Position numbers and translations under genes: made by a program. A stretch of DNA of 64,000 nt, from the NCBI RefSeq assembly GCF_035594125.1, contig NC_087157.1, forward strand, positions 7,011,001-7,075,000. The letters run 5' to 3'. This document shows positions 61,331 to 64,000 of the stretch, piece by piece (the stretch's first letter is position 1; every line of letters starts with the position of its first letter). Origin of the DNA: Scylla paramamosain (taxonomy: Eukaryota; Arthropoda; Malacostraca; Decapoda; Portunidae). The notes below the pieces were generated by a model that worked only from the letters and a program-made list of their open reading frames with translations, was not told where the DNA came from and ran no database searches.

Positions 61331-61835
61331 CAAATAAGAGCGAGGGGCGAAGGCAGCGGGGAGGAGAGGGGAAAGTATAAGTGAACAGGTGGAAAATTGG
61401 TTCTGGTAGGTATGATAATATGTACACGTTCATGAATACCAATAACAAAGACACGGGCTTCATATCAGAATTAATACACACGTACACAGCTCAGCCAGTG
61501 GGAAACAACGAAAAAAAAAATAATAGTTGTTAACGTCCATACTTTTGTAATTAGAATTAAATGTTCGCCACTTTAATCCATTGGCGAAATTAACAATCGA
61601 GCTTCAGTATTCCTCTCGGACACAGGTCAAATCAGCACGTCATATTTGCACTTTAAACAAATTCAGCTCACAAAAGAATCAAGGCACTGCGTCGTATTTC
61701 AGTATTCACACAACACAGGCGAGTGCAATACGAGAACTTCTATCCGTTTTGAAAATGCATGGACATACTATTTCATGATCAGTTTCCGATCACGTTCTTG
61801 ATCCCCATGACCATATTTTGCATCTTTCCCCGGCT
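61330..61835. other. unique stretch with one unremarkable ORF
   Basis: A 65-codon ATG-to-stop plus frame at 61581-61778 has no compositional bias (segment QASAIRELLSVLKMHGH). It also has no domain I recognise and no splice support. It could be a decayed transposase fragment or chance. Confidence 0.2.
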
Positions 61836-61847
61836 GTTTCCCCATCA

Positions 61848-62222
61848 GCCACCCAGCCAGCCAGCCAGCCAGATATCGAGTCACGCAAGAAAGTTATTTA
61901 TGCAACCAGGCATCTAGTCAACCATCTGACTAAGCACTTAGCCAGGAAGCAAGCCAAACAGTTAGCTAACCAGTCAGTCGTACAAACAGAGTATACACCT
62001 ATTCGACAAAAATTGAACCAGCAAGCAATTAAGCCAGACAACCATTCAACCAGTCAGTCAGCTAACCGGGCAGTCAGTCAGTTATTCGTTCATTCATTAA
62101 TCCATCCATCACTTGATTCGGCCATCGATTCATCCATAAATTTATTAATCTGTCTATTTATCTACCTACTTATCTATCTATCCACCTACCTATTTATCTA
62201 CCTTCCTATCTATCTAACCTAA
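61848..62222. repeat. degenerate tetranucleotide region (CCAG/CAGT/ATCC/CTAT)
   Basis: 'cagccagccagccagcca' near 61855-61872, CAGTCAGT near 62052-62083, ATCC near 62100-62135, CTAT/CTAC near 62150-62216. A 134-codon open frame across it is a by-product: a decayed 4-bp pattern seldom makes stops. Confidence 0.85.
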
Positions 62223-62434
62223 CGGCACCCAGCCAGCTTTGCTACTCTCCAGAGAGCGGTGTTTCATCCCGCCTCTCCCTACAGCCTCATTCCACCATTG
62301 ATTGACACCATACAACCACACATATGTTTGCTCGATTCCAGATTAATTAGCCCCCAATGAACTTCATCAAACCATACATGTGCCTCGCCTCCCCTCCACA
62401 CACCCAGACACCCACCTTCCCCTCCCGCCCCCAC

Positions 62435-62439
<5 letters not shown>

Positions 62440-62467
<28 letters not shown>

Positions 62468-62468
62468 C
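62440..62468. repeat. (CA)n microsatellite
   Basis: Short CA. Confidence 0.95.
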
Positions 62469-62805
62469 ACCGCCACGTTAACCCAACCAGTGTTTTGACC
62501 GAATGTCCGTCCACACCTTTACCTGGGCCACATCACCATTCCACTTTTATCTCCTCATTTAATTAATTTTCCGGATCAAAACAGTCACTTCGCCTTTCAA
62601 TTCCGATTCTTTTCAATTAACTTTTATCATTTCGTTTGGTCATCCTCTTCACTGGGATGTTTTTTTTTTTCCATTCTCCGTCCAATTAATCGTTTTTTTA
62701 AACGCATGCAAATACACCCACCCACCCACACACACACACACACACGTAGCAAAACAACCATTTTTGTGACTGCCACGAGTGAATGTGGCAAATATAGAAT
62801 TAAGG

Positions 62806-62945
62806 TTAGGAAGGAAGGAAGGAAGGAAGGAAGGAAGGAAGGAAGGAAGGAAGGAAGGAAGGAAGGAAGGAAGGAAGTAAGGAAGGAAGGAGTGAAAAGA
62901 GGAAAGAACGAACGAATGAACGAACGAACGAATGAACAAATAACG
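62806..62945. repeat. (GGAA)n then (CGAA)n/(TGAA)n
   Basis: GGAA tetranucleotide at 62806-62890 with one GTAA, then 'gaacgaacgaatgaacgaac'-type words. Confidence 0.96.
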
Positions 62946-63011
62946 GAAGGAAGACAAAAAGAAAAAAATCGAAGGTGACAAAGGAAGATGAAGTGGAAGA
63001 CGAGAAGGACA

Positions 63012-63054
63012 AGGAGGAGGAGGAGGTGGAGGAGGAGGAGGAGGAGGAGGAGGC
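63012..63054. repeat. (GGA)n microsatellite
   Basis: GGA with one GTG. Confidence 0.94.
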
Positions 63055-63305
63055 CACAAGACCCCAAACTGGAGCCTCACCCAAGATCATACTCACACGC
63101 TGTCAGTGAAGTCTAAGAATAGAAAAAAAACACGTTACCTTATCGAACCCTGAGTGTGAGCACAACGGATGGGAGTAATGGAGAGCCATGTGGGGCGTGA
63201 GAGGGTGTCACTCAATGAAGAAAAACTACGTGACATAGCAATTTGGACGCCGAAAGAAGTGTAAAGGCTATAAGGGTACATGGGAGTGAATGACAGTTGT
63301 TGAAC

Positions 63306-63455
63306 TGGTGGTGGTGGTGGTGGTGGTGGTGGTGGTGGTGGTGGTGGTGGTGGTGGTAGTAGTAGTGGTGGTAATAGTAGTAGCAGTAGCGAGAAGCAGG
63401 AGGAGGAGGAGGAGGAGGAGGAGGAGGAGGAGGAGGAGGAGGAGCAGGAGGAAAA
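63306..63455. repeat. compound (GGT)n, (AGT)n, (GGA)n
   Basis: GGT at about 63307-63356, AGT/GGT mix to 63392, GGA at about 63399-63452, in one near-continuous trinucleotide register. Confidence 0.96.
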
Positions 63456-63485
63456 GTTTTTTGTTTGTTGTTGTAATACTAGAAG

Positions 63486-63488
<3 letters not shown>

Positions 63489-63581
<93 letters not shown>
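63489..63581. repeat. (GA)n microsatellite, ~93 bp
   Basis: Uninterrupted. Confidence 0.97.
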
Positions 63582-63583
<2 letters not shown>

Positions 63584-63835
63584 AGGGAGTTGTAGGGACG
63601 TAGAAAGTATTTTTGTGGGGCGGAAATTGCTGTCACTCACAAGACGAGACAAACAGCGCACGGTGGCCACTGATGACTTCGCATCTTGGGGGCGTCTTGA
63701 AATCCCCGCGGGCCCAGACTGTTGGTCCTGTTTTACCATTCCTTTGTTGTTGATGGAAACGTTTTTATGTGTGTGTTGTCTTTTCCGTTGTTATTGTTGT
63801 GGTTGTCTCTTTTTTTACTTTGTAGTTTCTCTCTC

Positions 63836-63841
<6 letters not shown>

Positions 63842-63928
<87 letters not shown>
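63842..63928. repeat. (GT)n microsatellite, ~87 bp
   Basis: Uninterrupted, followed by 'atacgtggg'. Confidence 0.97.
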
Positions 63929-63931
<3 letters not shown>

Positions 63932-64000
63932 CGTGGGAATATAATATCTTTTTCACATCAGATCTTTTCCCCTTTAGCTCATTCTAGATGATTGTTAGAC

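Noticed and set aside
61818..62222. 134-codon plus frame rich in Gln, Asn and Ser
   Set aside because: Lies on decayed tetranucleotide text (CCAG, CAGT, CTAT) that rarely creates stops; no domain.

Overview
This window looks like gene-poor nuclear DNA of an arthropod, most likely a decapod crustacean (crab or shrimp). That is an inference from genome style. There are about 100 simple-sequence tracts, mostly (GA/TC)n and (CA/GT)n of 30-300 bp, with (GGA)n, (GAA)n, (ATA)n, (GTT)n and (CAC)n. A hand tally of my coordinates puts them at roughly 15% of the sequence. There is no prokaryotic gene organisation, no operon, no CRISPR array, and no rRNA or tRNA I can defend. Nearly all long open frames are (RE)n, (LS)n, (CV)n, (TH)n, poly-K, poly-L or pyrimidine-rich Ser/Phe/Leu readings of repeats, and I do not call them genes.

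Layout. 1-10 kb: dense GA/CT tracts, an A/G-rich minisatellite (1364-1800), a ~490-bp GAA.TTC expansion inside a ~527-nt polypurine run (6371-6897) and a ~290-bp GA tract (9357-9649). 10.2-10.6 kb (minus strand): the best protein-coding candidate, a GC-rich exon ending at a splice donor, with an in-frame TGA just upstream of its best ATG. 11-23 kb: very dense dinucleotide tracts. 23.5-28 kb: a 120-bp tandem repeat, then two copies of a dispersed repeat, one of which contains a 69-bp tandem array. 28-36 kb: compound microsatellites and short minisatellites. 36.5-37 kb: a decayed C-terminal fragment of a non-LTR retrotransposon reverse transcriptase, directly after an (AT)n tract. 38-44 kb: weak exon candidates at 38.42 and 42.31 kb. 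44-44.7 kb: a second LINE 3' end with an AATAAA/(AAACT)n tail lying inside a (TAC)n array. 48-52 kb: a weak exon with a strong donor and three decayed minisatellites with units of about 165, 27 and 70 bp. 53-64 kb: a third copy of the dispersed repeat, more minisatellites and microsatellites.

How the parts relate. No set of genes here works together. The recurring theme is repeat birth: microsatellites next to or inside retrotransposon fragments, tandem arrays growing inside a dispersed element, complementary GA/CT or GT/CA tracts that could fold back, and many independent minisatellites with 27-165 bp units at different stages of decay. The two LINE fragments are both on the plus strand and both 5'-truncated, as expected of target-primed reverse transcription. 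The exon candidates would be isolated pieces of intron-rich genes and need transcript support.
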